Below, one piece after another: positions 34,236-45,421 of a stretch of 64,000 nucleotides of DNA; position 1 is the first letter of the stretch, and each line of letters starts with the position of its first letter. Source of the stretch: Agromyces sp. Root81. GTDB taxonomy: Bacteria > Actinomycetota > Actinomycetes > Actinomycetales > Microbacteriaceae. The notes beneath the pieces are model-generated. The model did no database searches. It saw only the letters and a program-made list of their open reading frames with translations, and was not told the origin of the DNA. The position numbers were made by a program, and so were the translations under genes. The stretch is taken from contig NZ_LMIR01000002.1 of assembly GCF_001429165.1 (NCBI RefSeq), forward strand, positions 62,001 through 126,000, written 5' to 3'.

Positions 34236-35777
34236 CTAGCGCAGCGCCGCTGCGCGACCGCTGGACCGAGGCTCGAGCACTGCGTGCGCGGAGATGCCTT
34301 GGAGCTCCCGAACCAGAATGACGAGCACCGCCGCGAACGCGGCGCTTCCGACGAGCCACACGACCATTGGGGCCGGAGCGACGGGCCACCACCACTCGAT
34401 GTCGGCGTTCAGGTTCCAACCGCCGCCGCCGACACCGGTGATGAACCGGCGCAGGGTGAAGTGCAGCGCAACCGACTGCGCGATCGCGAGCGATACGACG
34501 ACGAAGCCCAGTTGCACTCCAGAGAACGTCAAGCGATGCCGGTCGACCTGCAGCAGAGCGAGCCCGGCGAACAGCACGATGAGCGGGAGCAGATAGCGGG
34601 GCTGCACGTTGGCACCGACCAGGTCGCCGCTCTGCTGGAGCACGTACGTCGGCAGCAGCCACAGCACGAGCGCTGCACCGATGAGCACGATCGTCTTCCG
34701 GATCGACTGCGACCGAAGGCCGGCGAACACGACACCCGCGGCGACCGCCATCGCGCTGAACGCGACGAGGGCGGGCAACGGCGTATCGAACCAGCCGAGG
34801 GACCAGGAGCCGAACACACCCTGCCAGAGCGACTGCACGTTGACGAGGTTGCTCAGCAGGATCGAGGCCGCGCTCTGCTCCTCGCTGTCGACGGAGCCAT
34901 CACTGAGGCCCGACACCGACACCGTCGACTGCAGCGACGAGAAGTAGAACACGGCAGCGACCACGGCCATCGCAGCAGGCAGGAGCGCGCTCAGCCAGAA
35001 CGAACGCTCGCGCCGAGCGGAGAGGAACACGACGGCCGCCATCGCGAGCACGGCGTAGACGGCGGCGTCTCCCCGCGACCCCGCCGACATCACCGTCAGC
35101 AGCACCACGAGCCCGCCGAGCGCGATCTTCCGCCTGCCCGACGTCTCGAAGTACCCGAGCAGGGCCAACCACACCGAACCGCCGCCGATGATCGCCCAGG
35201 CGCTCGGATTGTTCGAGGCGATGAGGAACAGGCCCAGCGGAACCGAAGTGACGATCCATGCCCAGAGCAGTGCGGGCCGGCGGATCGCCGGCAGCAGGAG
35301 GTACAGCACGCTCGTGATCCCCACGAACAGGGCGATGTTCACGGCGCGCATGGCGATGACCGATGCCTGGATGTTCGGGCTCGCGAAGAGATTCATCGTC
35401 GCGTAGTAGACCGGCGGGTAGTTGTTCTGGAAGCTGCCGCGATCCGTCTCGATCAGGTCGCTCGTGCTGTGCCCGTCGAGATCACTCGTGCAGGCAGCAC
35501 TCTGCTCGGGCTGATGGCGGTAGCAATCCGCCGCGGTGAAGACCTCTGCGGGCACCTTGCGGGTCGCCGGGTCGCCGGTCGTCTCGCAGAGGCCGTCGCG
35601 GTCTCCGCCGGCGCACCAGATACTCGCGAGGTGGAAGTCATCGTCGGGACTTGCACCGACCGGGGAGGCGAGCGCCCAGCACATCAGTGCGACGACGGCG
35701 AGCAGCGGCACGAGGAAGATCGCACGGAATCGACGTTTGGCGGGAATCGCGGTTTCGGTGCCCTGGGTGTCGGTCAT
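34236..35777 (-). CDS. DUF2142-like polytopic membrane protein
   Basis: Protein of 513 aa with about 11-12 hydrophobic segments. The loop after the first segment (about 40-130) is long and polar, with several cysteines and YPPVYYATMNLF, as in the DUF2142/GT-C-like family found in polysaccharide loci. ATG 35777 has GGAG 5 nt upstream; the earlier in-frame codon at 35813 lies inside the upstream gene. It may be a polyprenyl-phosphate-sugar-dependent glycosyltransferase, but no catalytic motif is certain. Confidence 0.68.
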   Translation of the reverse strand: MTDTQGTETAIPAKRRFRAIFLVPLLAVVALMCWALASPVGASPDDDFHLASIWCAGGDRDGLCETTGDPATRKVPAEVFTAADCYRHQPEQSAACTSDLDGHSTSDLIETDRGSFQNNYPPVYYATMNLFASPNIQASVIAMRAVNIALFVGITSVLYLLLPAIRRPALLWAWIVTSVPLGLFLIASNNPSAWAIIGGGSVWLALLGYFETSGRRKIALGGLVVLLTVMSAGSRGDAAVYAVLAMAAVVFLSARRERSFWLSALLPAAMAVVAAVFYFSSLQSTVSVSGLSDGSVDSEEQSAASILLSNLVNVQSLWQGVFGSWSLGWFDTPLPALVAFSAMAVAAGVVFAGLRSQSIRKTIVLIGAALVLWLLPTYVLQQSGDLVGANVQPRYLLPLIVLFAGLALLQVDRHRLTFSGVQLGFVVVSLAIAQSVALHFTLRRFITGVGGGGWNLNADIEWWWPVAPAPMVVWLVGSAAFAAVLVILVRELQGISAHAVLEPRSSGRAAALR

Positions 35778-35790
35778 TGCTGCTCCAGTC

Positions 35791-36564
35791 TCAGTTCGCC
35801 TTCGCGCTGACACGCTTCGCGGCGAACGCGGATGCCCAGCGGATGGGGTGATTCCAGAGCGGACTGAGAGGTCGGAGCACTGTGGGGAGGTGGCGCCGTT
35901 TCACCGCCTCGGACTCGAGGGATGAGCTTCGCCGGTTCGAAACCGTGAGCGAGTCGGGATGCCAGCGGAAGGCCGAGACCGCGCGTCGGGTCCAGATGAA
36001 GCGGCCGTGGCTTCGGAGTTTCAGGAAGGCGTCGAGGTCCATGGCGTACTTGAGTTCGACATCGAACCCCCCGATCGCCTCGAGCGCGTCCAACCGGACC
36101 ATCGTTCCCGGATGCGGGATGAGGTCGGGGCCCCATGGCAGGAGGAGCTTCGCAAGCCCGCCGGCGTTGCTCACCGCGAGAGTCGTTCCGGACGGATCGA
36201 TGTAGTCGCACCCGCCGTACGCGAGCACCGCGCCGTCATCCGCCTCGAGGCTCTGGAAGAGGAGACCCAACCCTCCGGGACGGAAGAGGTCGTCGTCGCC
36301 GATCCATGCGTAGTACTTCTCATCCGATCGGGCGGAGAGTCCGCAGTTGATCGCCGCCGAGATACCGGTCTTCGGGTCATCGACGATGACGGCGCCATGG
36401 GCGGCTGCGAGTTCGCGCGCCTCGATCGCGTGTGCAGGCGTGACGACGACGAGCGTCAGACGGACGTCGGCCCGCTGGGCGTCGACCGATTCGAGCGTCT
36501 CGGCGAGCGTGTCCAAACGGTCGCCGAGCGTCGGAAGCACGACGAGGATATCTGAGCTGGTCAT
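35791..36564 (-). CDS. GT2 family glycosyltransferase
   Basis: Protein of 257 aa, GT-A fold. [19 protein letters not shown] opens the nucleotide-binding half, and [15 protein letters not shown] carries the DDD metal site. Start is ATG 36564 or GTG 36570. It lies 13 nt upstream of the DUF2142-like gene on the same strand and diverges from fcl. Donor and acceptor unknown. Confidence 0.75.
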   Translation of the reverse strand: MTSSDILVVLPTLGDRLDTLAETLESVDAQRADVRLTLVVVTPAHAIEARELAAAHGAVIVDDPKTGISAAINCGLSARSDEKYYAWIGDDDLFRPGGLGLLFQSLEADDGAVLAYGGCDYIDPSGTTLAVSNAGGLAKLLLPWGPDLIPHPGTMVRLDALEAIGGFDVELKYAMDLDAFLKLRSHGRFIWTRRAVSAFRWHPDSLTVSNRRSSSLESEAVKRRHLPTVLRPLSPLWNHPIRWASAFAAKRVSAKAN

Positions 36565-36669
36565 GGTCACGTCTCTATTGCGAAGGATGGGGTACCCGCG
36601 GCACCAGCGCGAGCGAGTACTCTGGAGAGTCGCCCGCCGGCGAATTTGGGATCGAGGAGTTTAGGTTCA

Positions 36670-37647
36670 GTGAGCAAAACTAACACGCCGACGAGTCACG
36701 CCCTCGACCGCGCGAGCCGCGTCTACGTCGCCGGACATCGCGGCCTCGTCGGCAGCGCGATCTGGCGTCATCTGGCCGATTCGGGGTTCGACAACCTCGT
36801 GGGAGCGACATCCGCCGAACTCGATCTGACCGATCGTGAGCGCGTGTTCGAGTTCATGCACGAGACACGTCCCGATGTCGTCATCGATGCTGCGGCACGA
36901 GTGGGCGGCATCGTCGCGAACAACTCCTTCCCGGCCGAGTTCCTGAGCGAGAACCTGCAGATCCAGGTGAACCTCATGGATGCCGCGAACGCCGAATCGG
37001 TCGATCGCCTGCTCTTCCTCGGTTCGTCGTGCATCTACCCGAAGTTCGCGGCCCAGCCGATCGCCGAGTCATCCCTGCTGACCGGGGCCCTCGAACCGAC
37101 CAATGACGCATACGCGATCGCGAAGATCGCCGGCATCATGCAGGTGCAGGCGTCGCGCCGGCAGTACGGCCGCAAGTGGATCTCGGCGATGCCGACGAAT
37201 CTGTACGGACCCGGTGACAACTTCCACCCCGAGAACTCGCACGTGCTTCCCGCGCTCATCCGCCGCTTGCACGAGGCGAAGGTGCACGGCAGTCCCGAGG
37301 TCGTGATCTGGGGCACCGGCACTCCCCTTCGCGAGTTCCTGTACGTCGAGGACCTCGCAGAGGCGTGCCTCTTCCTGCTGGAGAACTACGACTCCCCCGA
37401 AACCATCAACGTCGGAGTCGGCTCCGATATCTCGATCGCCGACCTGGCAGCGCTCGTCGCACGCGTCGTCGGCTACACCGGCCGTCTCACTCAGGACGTC
37501 TCCAAGCCCGACGGCACGCCGCGCAAGCTGCTCGACGTCTCTCGCATCAATGGACTCGGCTGGAGCGCGAAGACCAGTCTCGAGGCCGGTGTCACCGCGA
37601 GTTACGAGTGGTACCTGGACCACCTCGATGCCCTGCGGGCCAAGTGA
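36670..37647 (+). CDS. fcl: GDP-L-fucose synthase
   Basis: Protein of 325 aa. [17 protein letters not shown] (17-33) is the GDP-fucose synthase form of the NADP motif; [17 protein letters not shown] and YAIAKIAGI hold the Ser-Tyr-Lys triad. [21 protein letters not shown] is highly characteristic of the family. GTG 36670 has GAGGAG upstream; a frame start at 36646 is not favoured. It completes the gmd pathway though encoded on the opposite strand. Confidence 0.92.
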   Translation: MSKTNTPTSHALDRASRVYVAGHRGLVGSAIWRHLADSGFDNLVGATSAELDLTDRERVFEFMHETRPDVVIDAAARVGGIVANNSFPAEFLSENLQIQVNLMDAANAESVDRLLFLGSSCIYPKFAAQPIAESSLLTGALEPTNDAYAIAKIAGIMQVQASRRQYGRKWISAMPTNLYGPGDNFHPENSHVLPALIRRLHEAKVHGSPEVVIWGTGTPLREFLYVEDLAEACLFLLENYDSPETINVGVGSDISIADLAALVARVVGYTGRLTQDVSKPDGTPRKLLDVSRINGLGWSAKTSLEAGVTASYEWYLDHLDALRAK

Positions 37648-37663
37648 CCGTCACCAGGATTGT

Positions 37664-37669
37664 TAGGAT
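37664..37669 (+). promoter_or_regulatory. Leaderless promoter -10 (TAGGAT) for the polyprenyl-phosphate GT
   Basis: TAGGAT, 7 nt, then ATG at 37677, with no Shine-Dalgarno sequence, inside the 29-nt gap after fcl. Confidence 0.6.
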
Positions 37670-37676
37670 CTGACGC

Positions 37677-38411
37677 ATGGGGCACAGGTTCCAAGGCACG
37701 CTGATCGTGATGCCCGCATTCAACGAGCAAGAGTCGGTCGGCGATGTCGTCCGCGAGGTCTACGAGAAGCTCCCCGGGGTGGCCTGCCTCGTCGTCGATG
37801 ACGGGTCACGCGACGACACCGTCGCTCAGGCACGGGCCGCCGGAGCAGCCGTCGCATCGTTGCCGTTCAATCTGGGTGTCGGCGGTGCGATGCGCGTCGG
37901 ATTCAAGTACGCGCTCGAGCACGGCTACCGGAACGTCGTGCAGATCGATGCCGACGGGCAGCACAACCCCGAAGATGCGGCACGCCTCATCGACCAGCTC
38001 GACCGCTCCGACCTCGTCGTCGGCGCGCGTTTTGCCGGCGAAGGCGACTACGCAGTGCGAGGACCGCGCCGCTGGGCGATGGTCGTGCTCGCCTCGCTGC
38101 TCAGCAAGACCGCGAAGACCGAACTGAGCGACGCGACATCCGGCTTCCGCGCTTCCGGGCCCCGCGCCGTTCGCCTCTTCGCCGAGCACTATCCGGCCGA
38201 GTACCTGGGCGACACGGTCGAGTCACTGGTCATCGCCGCCAGGGCGAACTGTTCGATCAGCCAGGTCCCCGTCGCGATGCGCCCTCGCGCCGGAGGAGTG
38301 CCGTCGCACAACCCGGTGAAGGCGGCGGTCTTTCTCGCCCGCGTCGGCATCGCGGTCGCATTCGCGTTCCTCCGGCCGCGGGTCGCGCTCACTCGAGAGG
38401 CCACATCGTGA
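37677..38411 (+). CDS. DPM1/polyprenyl-phosphate-type GT2 glycosyltransferase
   Basis: Protein of 244 aa. LIVMPAFNEQESVGDVVREV (9-28), VVDDGSRDDT and QIDADGQHNPED are the motifs of dolichol/polyprenyl-phosphate sugar synthases. GARFAGEGDY and DATSGFRA follow. It probably loads a sugar on undecaprenyl phosphate for GT-C enzymes such as the DUF2142-like or YfhO-like proteins. It overlaps the small DUF2304 gene by 4 nt, a common pairing. Confidence 0.83.
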   Translation: MGHRFQGTLIVMPAFNEQESVGDVVREVYEKLPGVACLVVDDGSRDDTVAQARAAGAAVASLPFNLGVGGAMRVGFKYALEHGYRNVVQIDADGQHNPEDAARLIDQLDRSDLVVGARFAGEGDYAVRGPRRWAMVVLASLLSKTAKTELSDATSGFRASGPRAVRLFAEHYPAEYLGDTVESLVIAARANCSISQVPVAMRPRAGGVPSHNPVKAAVFLARVGIAVAFAFLRPRVALTREATS

Positions 38412-38788
38412 ACCCGGTCAGCTACATCTTCGGAATCGTCGTTGCGATCGCCGTGCTCGGCGTCGTGATCGAGATGCTGCGCCGTCGCCGGCTTCGCGAG
38501 CGCCACGCGATCTGGTGGCTGCTCGCCGGGGTGTTCGCACTCGTCATCGGCGTGTTCCCGCAGACCCTGCAATGGGCTTCGGACCTGGTGGGGGTCGAGG
38601 TACCCACGAACCTGGTGTTCTTCGTCAGCCTCGCAGTGCTGTTCCTCGTGTGCCTGCAGCACAGCGCTGAACTCACCGACCTCGAGAACCAGAATCGCGC
38701 ACTCGCCGAAGGGCTCGCGTTGCAGGACCTGAGGATCAGGGAACTCGAGTCCCACGCCCGCACGAACCCGAGCGACGAGAGCCGCTGA
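38408..38788 (+). CDS. DUF2304 small membrane protein
   Basis: Protein of 126 aa. Three hydrophobic segments (about 5-22, 35-52, 65-82) are followed by a charged coiled tail (AELTDLENQNRALAEGLALQ). The pattern, size and 4-nt overlap with a polyprenyl-phosphate glycosyltransferase fit DUF2304. A helper role for the upstream enzyme is inferred from conserved pairing. Confidence 0.78.
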   Translation: MNPVSYIFGIVVAIAVLGVVIEMLRRRRLRERHAIWWLLAGVFALVIGVFPQTLQWASDLVGVEVPTNLVFFVSLAVLFLVCLQHSAELTDLENQNRALAEGLALQDLRIRELESHARTNPSDESR

Positions 38789-38845
38789 CCGAACCCAGCT
38801 CGGGGCGCGCCCTCGCGGATGCGACGACGCGAGCGAGTCCGGTTC

Positions 38846-38894
38846 GAGACCTGCCGTGTCATACCGCGCCCCGCGGAATGACACGGCAGGTCTC
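38846..38894. terminator. Long bidirectional hairpin between convergent genes
   Basis: Perfect 17-bp arms GAGACCTGCCGTGTCAT and ATGACACGGCAGGTCTC flank an inner CCGCG/CGCGG stem with a CCC loop, giving about 22 paired bases with one A-A mismatch. It lies between the stops at 38788 (plus) and 38957 (minus), as expected for a shared terminator. No U-tract follows. The rest of the 168-bp gap shows nothing else. Confidence 0.75.
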
Positions 38895-38956
38895 TCGCGA
38901 GAACACTCGCTCAGCTGCGCTCTCCGCCCGAATGCCGCTCCGAGCGCAGTCGACTT

Positions 38957-41248
38957 CTACGCATCGGGTCCCGTTGGAATCAGCGTGACGAAATGCCACG
39001 GCACGTTCAGGTATCCGATCGAGTCGCCGCCGAGATGGTTGAAGAGCCACATCGAACCGATCGGGCGCTTCATCCCGCCATCGAGCAGGTAGATCGTGTT
39101 GCTGTCGGCATCACGGAGGAACTTCGTGGCAGGTGCCCCCACCGGAAGCTGGTTGCAGGTGAACCGATCCAGCTCGAGGTAGGTGATCGGATACAGCGAC
39201 TCCTGCTCCGCCGGGACCAGATGGATCGATCCGCTTCCCGAAACGTACTTCCTTCCGTCGCAGACGAATCCGAACCCGAGCACGGACGGCGCGATCGGGT
39301 AGGCGTCGATGCGATCCTGCGGGAACGTCTCCCAGGCCGTGATCCCCGCCGCGTTGGTCATGATGAAGCTGCTGACCGGGATCCGGTTCATCGTTCCGTT
39401 GATGAGCCAGATGGTCGCATCGCCCGGCGATCGGACGAGTGACCCGGCGGTGAGGGCGACGATCCCCTTCGGAAGCGCGGCGATCACCGATTCCGAGACC
39501 GTCAGGATGTTCGGTGTGCCACCGGGAGACATCGCCATGAGCGCGGCCCATGAGCCGATCGGTTTCAACTCCGTCGGCATGACCACGTACACCGTGGCAT
39601 TCGACGCGCTCTTGACGAGCGCACCGACGCTGATGGAGCCGAGCGAGGTGTAGGTGTTCACGAGCGCCTCCGACATCGGGAGCGCTGCTCCGTTCGTCCA
39701 CCCCCCGACGCCCGCCGGCCAGGTCTGCCTGCCTGCGGCACTCAGGAAGTGGACTTCGGGCTTACCCGGAACAGCGACGGTGCCCTCGAACAGAATGCCG
39801 CTGTTCGGGATCAGCGCGATACTCGGCCAGCTCAGTACGCCTGCGTTCCGTGCCGGAATGCCGAAACTCGACGCCTGACCGGGCACTCCGTAGCGCTTCG
39901 ATCCCGTGAGGAAGGAGAAGTTGTTCGTGCCGCGCTCGTTGAAGAAGACCGAGTCGCGCGTGATCGGCGCGCCGAGCGGGAGGGCCGACACCGCGCCCTC
40001 GGTCAGCACGTTGAACCCCGCTGGAATACCGGCGAGAGCCTGCGACTGGTCGTCGAGGATCTCGCGCTTCTGACCGTCTTTGATGTAGTACCGGTTGCCG
40101 GCCGTGGTCCCGAGCACCGGGAGCAGGTTGGGTCCGGTGCGGAACGCGGAGATCTGCCCTTCCGTGAGCTGGACGTAACCGTCCTCCGCGCACGATGCAC
40201 CGTAGTCGACGGCCTGCTGGCATGAGGTGATCCCGAGCTTGATGCCTGCGTCGAAGAAGTAGATGCTCCCGTCCGGACCGCGGAGTGTGCGCCCGACATC
40301 GTGCTTCGTCGTGAAGCCGTCGAGATAGCCCTGCGAGACGATGCCGACAGCACCGAGTGGCGCCAGCGCGGAAAGCACCTCGAGACTCGGCACTCCGTAC
40401 TTCGCGCCACCCGAGACGAGATAGACCGTGGACGACGCCGACGTCTTCACGAGGCTCGTATCCGAGTTCGGCGAGCCGAACCAGTCGCTGTAGATGCGCC
40501 AGAAGTTGCGGTTTCCGTACGCGCTGCAGGAATCGCCCGTGCCGTAGAGATTCGCGAGGGCGGCCGCGTTGGGCTGGTACGGCGTGTAGTTGTAGAGGCC
40601 GGCGGTCGCTTGATTCGCGATGTACACCGGACTCGATCCGCACGACAGCTCCGTGTCGTAACGGATGTAGTTCACCCGACCGGCCTGGTGATTCCAGTTG
40701 CCGGGATTCGCGGCATAGCTCTTGAACTGCCGTGCAGCGTGGTACACCTGGAAGAAGAATCCCGCATACGCCGGATCGCATGCTGCGGTGTCCGGACAGC
40801 TGTACCCGGTGGCAGACGCGTACTGTCCTGCAGAGGGCCAGGTGTCCGTGACCAGGCTCTGTTCCTTCTGAAGGAGAACGAGCAACACCTTCTGGCTGAT
40901 GCCGCACGCAGCACCCACCTTCGCGATGATCGCCGAGGCCGATTCGCCGCCAGCTCCGGTGTACGCCGCGCACCGCCCTGCCAGGGCAGGCATCGACGGC
41001 GTGTTCTGCGTGTACGAGGGCAGGCAGGTGTATCCGCTCCGACAGGAGGGAAGCTTGCCTGCGATGAACGACTGCACCTCGCCCGCGGTCATCGCGGAGC
41101 CGTTGAAGAAGTTCGCGTCGCTGATGAGGTTGCCGGGATCGAACTGGGCGGCATCAGCCGCTTCCGCGGACTGGGTCGGCGTGAAGGTGATGAGCGACGC
41201 TACGAGGGCGATCGCACCGATCCACGCAGCGGGAACACGGAGTTTCAC
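38957..41248 (-). CDS. Secreted lysozyme-like protein with C-terminal beta-repeat array
   Basis: Protein of 763 aa. A signal peptide (residues 1-31) ends near SAEAADA. The N-terminal domain (about 35-260) is cysteine-rich (69, 75, 93, 115, 151, 157, 203, 241) and has VLLVLLQKEQSLVT with Glu 129 placed like the catalytic Glu of SLT/goose lysozyme folds. Residues about 265-763 hold around nine units of the form xxxYLVSGGxKYGVPS (for example IYFFDAGIKLGI, IWLINGTMNRIP, IYLLDGGMKRPI), likely beta-blades. Its start overlaps the lipoprotein gene by 4 nt. A cell-wall hydrolase or glycan-binding surface protein is likely; activity is inferred. Confidence 0.65.
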   Translation of the reverse strand: MKLRVPAAWIGAIALVASLITFTPTQSAEAADAAQFDPGNLISDANFFNGSAMTAGEVQSFIAGKLPSCRSGYTCLPSYTQNTPSMPALAGRCAAYTGAGGESASAIIAKVGAACGISQKVLLVLLQKEQSLVTDTWPSAGQYASATGYSCPDTAACDPAYAGFFFQVYHAARQFKSYAANPGNWNHQAGRVNYIRYDTELSCGSSPVYIANQATAGLYNYTPYQPNAAALANLYGTGDSCSAYGNRNFWRIYSDWFGSPNSDTSLVKTSASSTVYLVSGGAKYGVPSLEVLSALAPLGAVGIVSQGYLDGFTTKHDVGRTLRGPDGSIYFFDAGIKLGITSCQQAVDYGASCAEDGYVQLTEGQISAFRTGPNLLPVLGTTAGNRYYIKDGQKREILDDQSQALAGIPAGFNVLTEGAVSALPLGAPITRDSVFFNERGTNNFSFLTGSKRYGVPGQASSFGIPARNAGVLSWPSIALIPNSGILFEGTVAVPGKPEVHFLSAAGRQTWPAGVGGWTNGAALPMSEALVNTYTSLGSISVGALVKSASNATVYVVMPTELKPIGSWAALMAMSPGGTPNILTVSESVIAALPKGIVALTAGSLVRSPGDATIWLINGTMNRIPVSSFIMTNAAGITAWETFPQDRIDAYPIAPSVLGFGFVCDGRKYVSGSGSIHLVPAEQESLYPITYLELDRFTCNQLPVGAPATKFLRDADSNTIYLLDGGMKRPIGSMWLFNHLGGDSIGYLNVPWHFVTLIPTGPDA

Positions 41249-41727
41249 GGAATCTCCAATTCAACGGTCTCGGACGTCGTCGTCGCCTGTCCGGATGAAT
41301 AGTCGAGCTCGACGGTCCAGGTGCCGCGGGTGAACTCGGTGATCGGCAATTGCACGGTCCCGCACGTGGTGTTCGCGGCATCGGCGGCACCGTCGTTCTC
41401 CCGAGTGACGGTCGCGCCGTCAACGGTGGAGGTGAGGATGAACGTGCACACGCCGTCCGACTCGACCACCCCTGAGACGAATCCCGAGACCGACACCGTC
41501 GTGCCGTCGACGTCGACTCCGGCGACGGTCACGACGCTCATGGCCGTCGCCGGCGCGGCCGACTGAGTCGGTTTCGTCGACTCGGTCGACTCGGCAGAAG
41601 TCGCCGTTTCCGAACCACCGAGACTCGCGTCCGGCGACATCGTGCACGCGCTCAGACCAGCGGCCCCGACGATCAGCGCACTCGCAGCGGCAGCGCGCAG
41701 CACCCAGAATCGAACCCTCAAGTTCAC
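41245..41727 (-). CDS. Small lipoprotein
   Basis: Protein of 160 aa. A lipoprotein signal peptide carries the lipobox LSAC with Cys 28, followed by a Ser/Thr/Ala-rich linker (about 30-65) and a compact beta-rich domain with two cysteines (in DGVCTF and NTTCGT). GTG 41727 is chosen over TTG 41733. It is translationally coupled to the 763-aa secreted protein by a 4-nt overlap, so the two may work together on the surface. Function unknown. Confidence 0.7.
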   Translation of the reverse strand: MNLRVRFWVLRAAAASALIVGAAGLSACTMSPDASLGGSETATSAESTESTKPTQSAAPATAMSVVTVAGVDVDGTTVSVSGFVSGVVESDGVCTFILTSTVDGATVTRENDGAADAANTTCGTVQLPITEFTRGTWTVELDYSSGQATTTSETVELEIP

Positions 41728-41827
41728 CCCCAACTTTACGGAACAGAGTCCACGTTAGGGGGCGAGCCCACCTCAGAGCGAGAGGCGCGCGCGAAAGCAT
41801 TGCCTGCGCGGTATGCGCGGCACGACG

Positions 41828-43030
<1,203 letters not shown>

Positions 43031-43070
43031 CTAACCGCTCTGGCGTCCCGCCCGCGGCGCAGGCGTCGGT

Positions 43071-45320
43071 TCAGGGGCGGGGCGCAGGTGCATCGCCCCG
43101 GCGGGTCGCCGCCGCGAGCCGGTCGACCATCGATTTCGGCGCATCCGGGTTCGAGAGGACCCGCCGTCCCCGTCGTCGCAACAGCATCCAGCCCACCGCG
43201 AGCAGCACGATCAGCAGACCCGCCGCCGCCTGCACCACCCATCCCGGTGCGAAGAACGACACGGTGACGACCGTTCCGGCAGCGTCGTCGGCGACGTCGA
43301 CCCCGAGAAGGAATCCCTCCACGGGTTCCGCGGCGAGCGCAGCTCCGTCGACGCGGTACCCGGGCCACGGGATGCGGCTGAGCGCCACCTGGCCGCCCTC
43401 CGCACCCACCTCGTCCACGCGGAACGACACGCCCATCGCGTCCTGATGCAACACGGTGACCTCGGTGCCCGGGGATGTCCACACCACCCCGCCGGCGCCT
43501 GCGACCGGTTCGTCCCGAACGATCAGCCGTGTGTCGGGGGTGTCTTCGACGACGTGCCAGTCCGGGGGCACCTCCGCGAAGAGCGACCGGGGGTATCCGA
43601 CCTTCACCACCTGCACCGAGCTCACGCCGAGCAGGTCGACCAGGGGAACGCCCGTCTCGGGCATGGGCTTGAACAGATCCTTGTAGAGCTCAGGACAGGT
43701 GATTCCGTTGTAGTCCATGCACGTCGCTTCAGCGTACGCAGCGTAGAAGACCGACGTGTAGGCGTTCTGAACGGGCACGCGTGTCACGTACCAGAGGTTG
43801 CTGACCACGCTTTCCGACCAGGGGAAGTCGGCCTCCTCGTTGACCTTCGGCCCCCCGACCACGAGGACGTCGCCGACCGCGCCGTCGAGCTGCGTTCGAT
43901 AGTCCGAGACCTGCGTCGGAACGCCGTAGTCGCGCAGCGGGGCCTGCCGGTGGGTCGCATGCTGCGGAACGAGCAGGGCGACGGACAGCAGCATGACGAC
44001 CGAGGCGACGAGCGGGGTGGCCCGCACGGTGAAGCGCCCGAACAACGGCTCCTTGAGGAAGGGCAGACCACGTGCGGAGTACGCGCGGTACGCGAACCAG
44101 ATCACCACGACACCGGCCACCCAGATGTAGAGCATGACGCGCCAGAACTGGGGCGACTGGGTGAACGCGAACCAGATGCTGAGCGAGTACCACACGGAGG
44201 CCGTCACGAAACGCGTTCGCGTCACCGGTCGGAGCCTCGCCGTCGAGAGCCCGATCGCGACCACGAGGAGCACGCACATTGCGAGATACGGCATGAGCCG
44301 CACCGGGAATCGAAGCGGTCCGATATCGCTCGGCAGAAGCACCGCGAACGCGGCGAGGCCGAGCATGATCAGCAGACTCGATTCCGCCTTCAGCCGTTGG
44401 AGCAACGTCCGCCAGTTCACGAATGCCAGCAGCGGGACGAACCATGCGATGTAGAGGAGTGGCGCGTTCGGCCCCGGGGAGAAGAAGTAGCCCATGTCCG
44501 GAGCGCCGATCGCGCTGGAGGACGCGGCGAGATTCGAGAGGTCGACCGTGAGCAGTCCGGTGTTGGCGAGACCTGTGGATCGAGCGCTCACCGGCGCCGT
44601 CAGGAGCGAGGGAAGGTGGACGACGATCGCGAACAGGCCGGCGAACAAGGCGATGACGATCCCGCGAAGCGCCTGATCGCGTTGGCGCGCCACCAGGGCC
44701 TCGACGATGGTCGCCGCGATGGTGAGCCCCAGGAAGAGCGTTCCGTGGACGTAGCCGATGCCGACGAGGAGCAGCGAGACGCCGACGGCCGGAAAGATGG
44801 ACTTGCCACGGAAGACGGCTCTCCGCGTCAGCGCCCAGGCGAGCGGCCACATGGACCAGGCGAGGAGGCCGTTGACCCACGAGGCTGCATCCATGTAGAG
44901 CGTGAAGCCGGCGAGCGGTGCAGCGGCGGCGATCACCGCGGACCACGGACGACTCGCCATGAACTCGCGTGCGAGCAGGTAGGCCCCGAGTCCCCCCAGG
45001 ATCAGGCAGGCGACCTTCACCGCGGTCGAGAAGACCAGCAGGCTCGGAACGAGATGGGAGGCGAGACCGATCCCCCACAGCACGGGGCTGAAGAGGCCCC
45101 AGGCCCCTTCAGCGAGGTACTGGCCGGACTGCCAGACCGTCGGGTTCACGAACGACCAGTCGCCTGCGAGGATCCGGTCGCCGATCTTGTACCACTGGCC
45201 GTAGGCTCCGGCCTGCGTGTCGTCGGCGAAGAAGAAGGTCGGGAAGAACGCGATCGAGATCGCGACACCCGCGAGAACGGCCGCGACGACGGCGAGGGGC
45301 CAGACGAGTTTCGACTTCAC
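43071..45320 (-). CDS. YfhO-like large membrane protein
   Basis: Protein of about 749 aa with some 12 or more hydrophobic segments, a long extracytoplasmic region at about 440-660, and a last membrane helix near 690-715. FFPTFFFADDTQAGAYGQWYK after the first segment recalls the DD-containing first loop of GT-C enzymes, and the layout fits YfhO-like proteins that glycosylate lipoteichoic acids. GTG 45320 is preferred because a -10 element sits 6 nt upstream; GTG 45338 is the alternative. Donor would be a polyprenyl-phosphate sugar. Confidence 0.65.
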   Translation of the reverse strand: MKSKLVWPLAVVAAVLAGVAISIAFFPTFFFADDTQAGAYGQWYKIGDRILAGDWSFVNPTVWQSGQYLAEGAWGLFSPVLWGIGLASHLVPSLLVFSTAVKVACLILGGLGAYLLAREFMASRPWSAVIAAAAPLAGFTLYMDAASWVNGLLAWSMWPLAWALTRRAVFRGKSIFPAVGVSLLLVGIGYVHGTLFLGLTIAATIVEALVARQRDQALRGIVIALFAGLFAIVVHLPSLLTAPVSARSTGLANTGLLTVDLSNLAASSSAIGAPDMGYFFSPGPNAPLLYIAWFVPLLAFVNWRTLLQRLKAESSLLIMLGLAAFAVLLPSDIGPLRFPVRLMPYLAMCVLLVVAIGLSTARLRPVTRTRFVTASVWYSLSIWFAFTQSPQFWRVMLYIWVAGVVVIWFAYRAYSARGLPFLKEPLFGRFTVRATPLVASVVMLLSVALLVPQHATHRQAPLRDYGVPTQVSDYRTQLDGAVGDVLVVGGPKVNEEADFPWSESVVSNLWYVTRVPVQNAYTSVFYAAYAEATCMDYNGITCPELYKDLFKPMPETGVPLVDLLGVSSVQVVKVGYPRSLFAEVPPDWHVVEDTPDTRLIVRDEPVAGAGGVVWTSPGTEVTVLHQDAMGVSFRVDEVGAEGGQVALSRIPWPGYRVDGAALAAEPVEGFLLGVDVADDAAGTVVTVSFFAPGWVVQAAAGLLIVLLAVGWMLLRRRGRRVLSNPDAPKSMVDRLAAATRRGDAPAPRP

Positions 45321-45326
45321 CTGTCG

Positions 45327-45332
45327 ATTATC
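45327..45332 (-). promoter_or_regulatory. Leaderless promoter -10 (GATAAT) for the YfhO-like gene
   Basis: On the minus strand GATAAT, 6 nt, then GTG at 45320. On the other strand TATCCT at 45377-45382 could serve the divergent GtrA-GT2 gene. Confidence 0.5.
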
Positions 45333-45421
45333 GCCCACGCGCTCGGCTGGTCAGACACCTCACAGTGCGACGCCGGTATCCTGACGTCCAACCCGATCTT
45401 TCTGGAGCGCCGAGAACCGAC

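Noticed and set aside
33156..35810. 884-codon plus-strand open frame
   Set aside because: It lies opposite gmd and the DUF2142-like gene, is dominated by Arg, Glu, His and Gln, and shows no domain. It is a GC-driven shadow frame.
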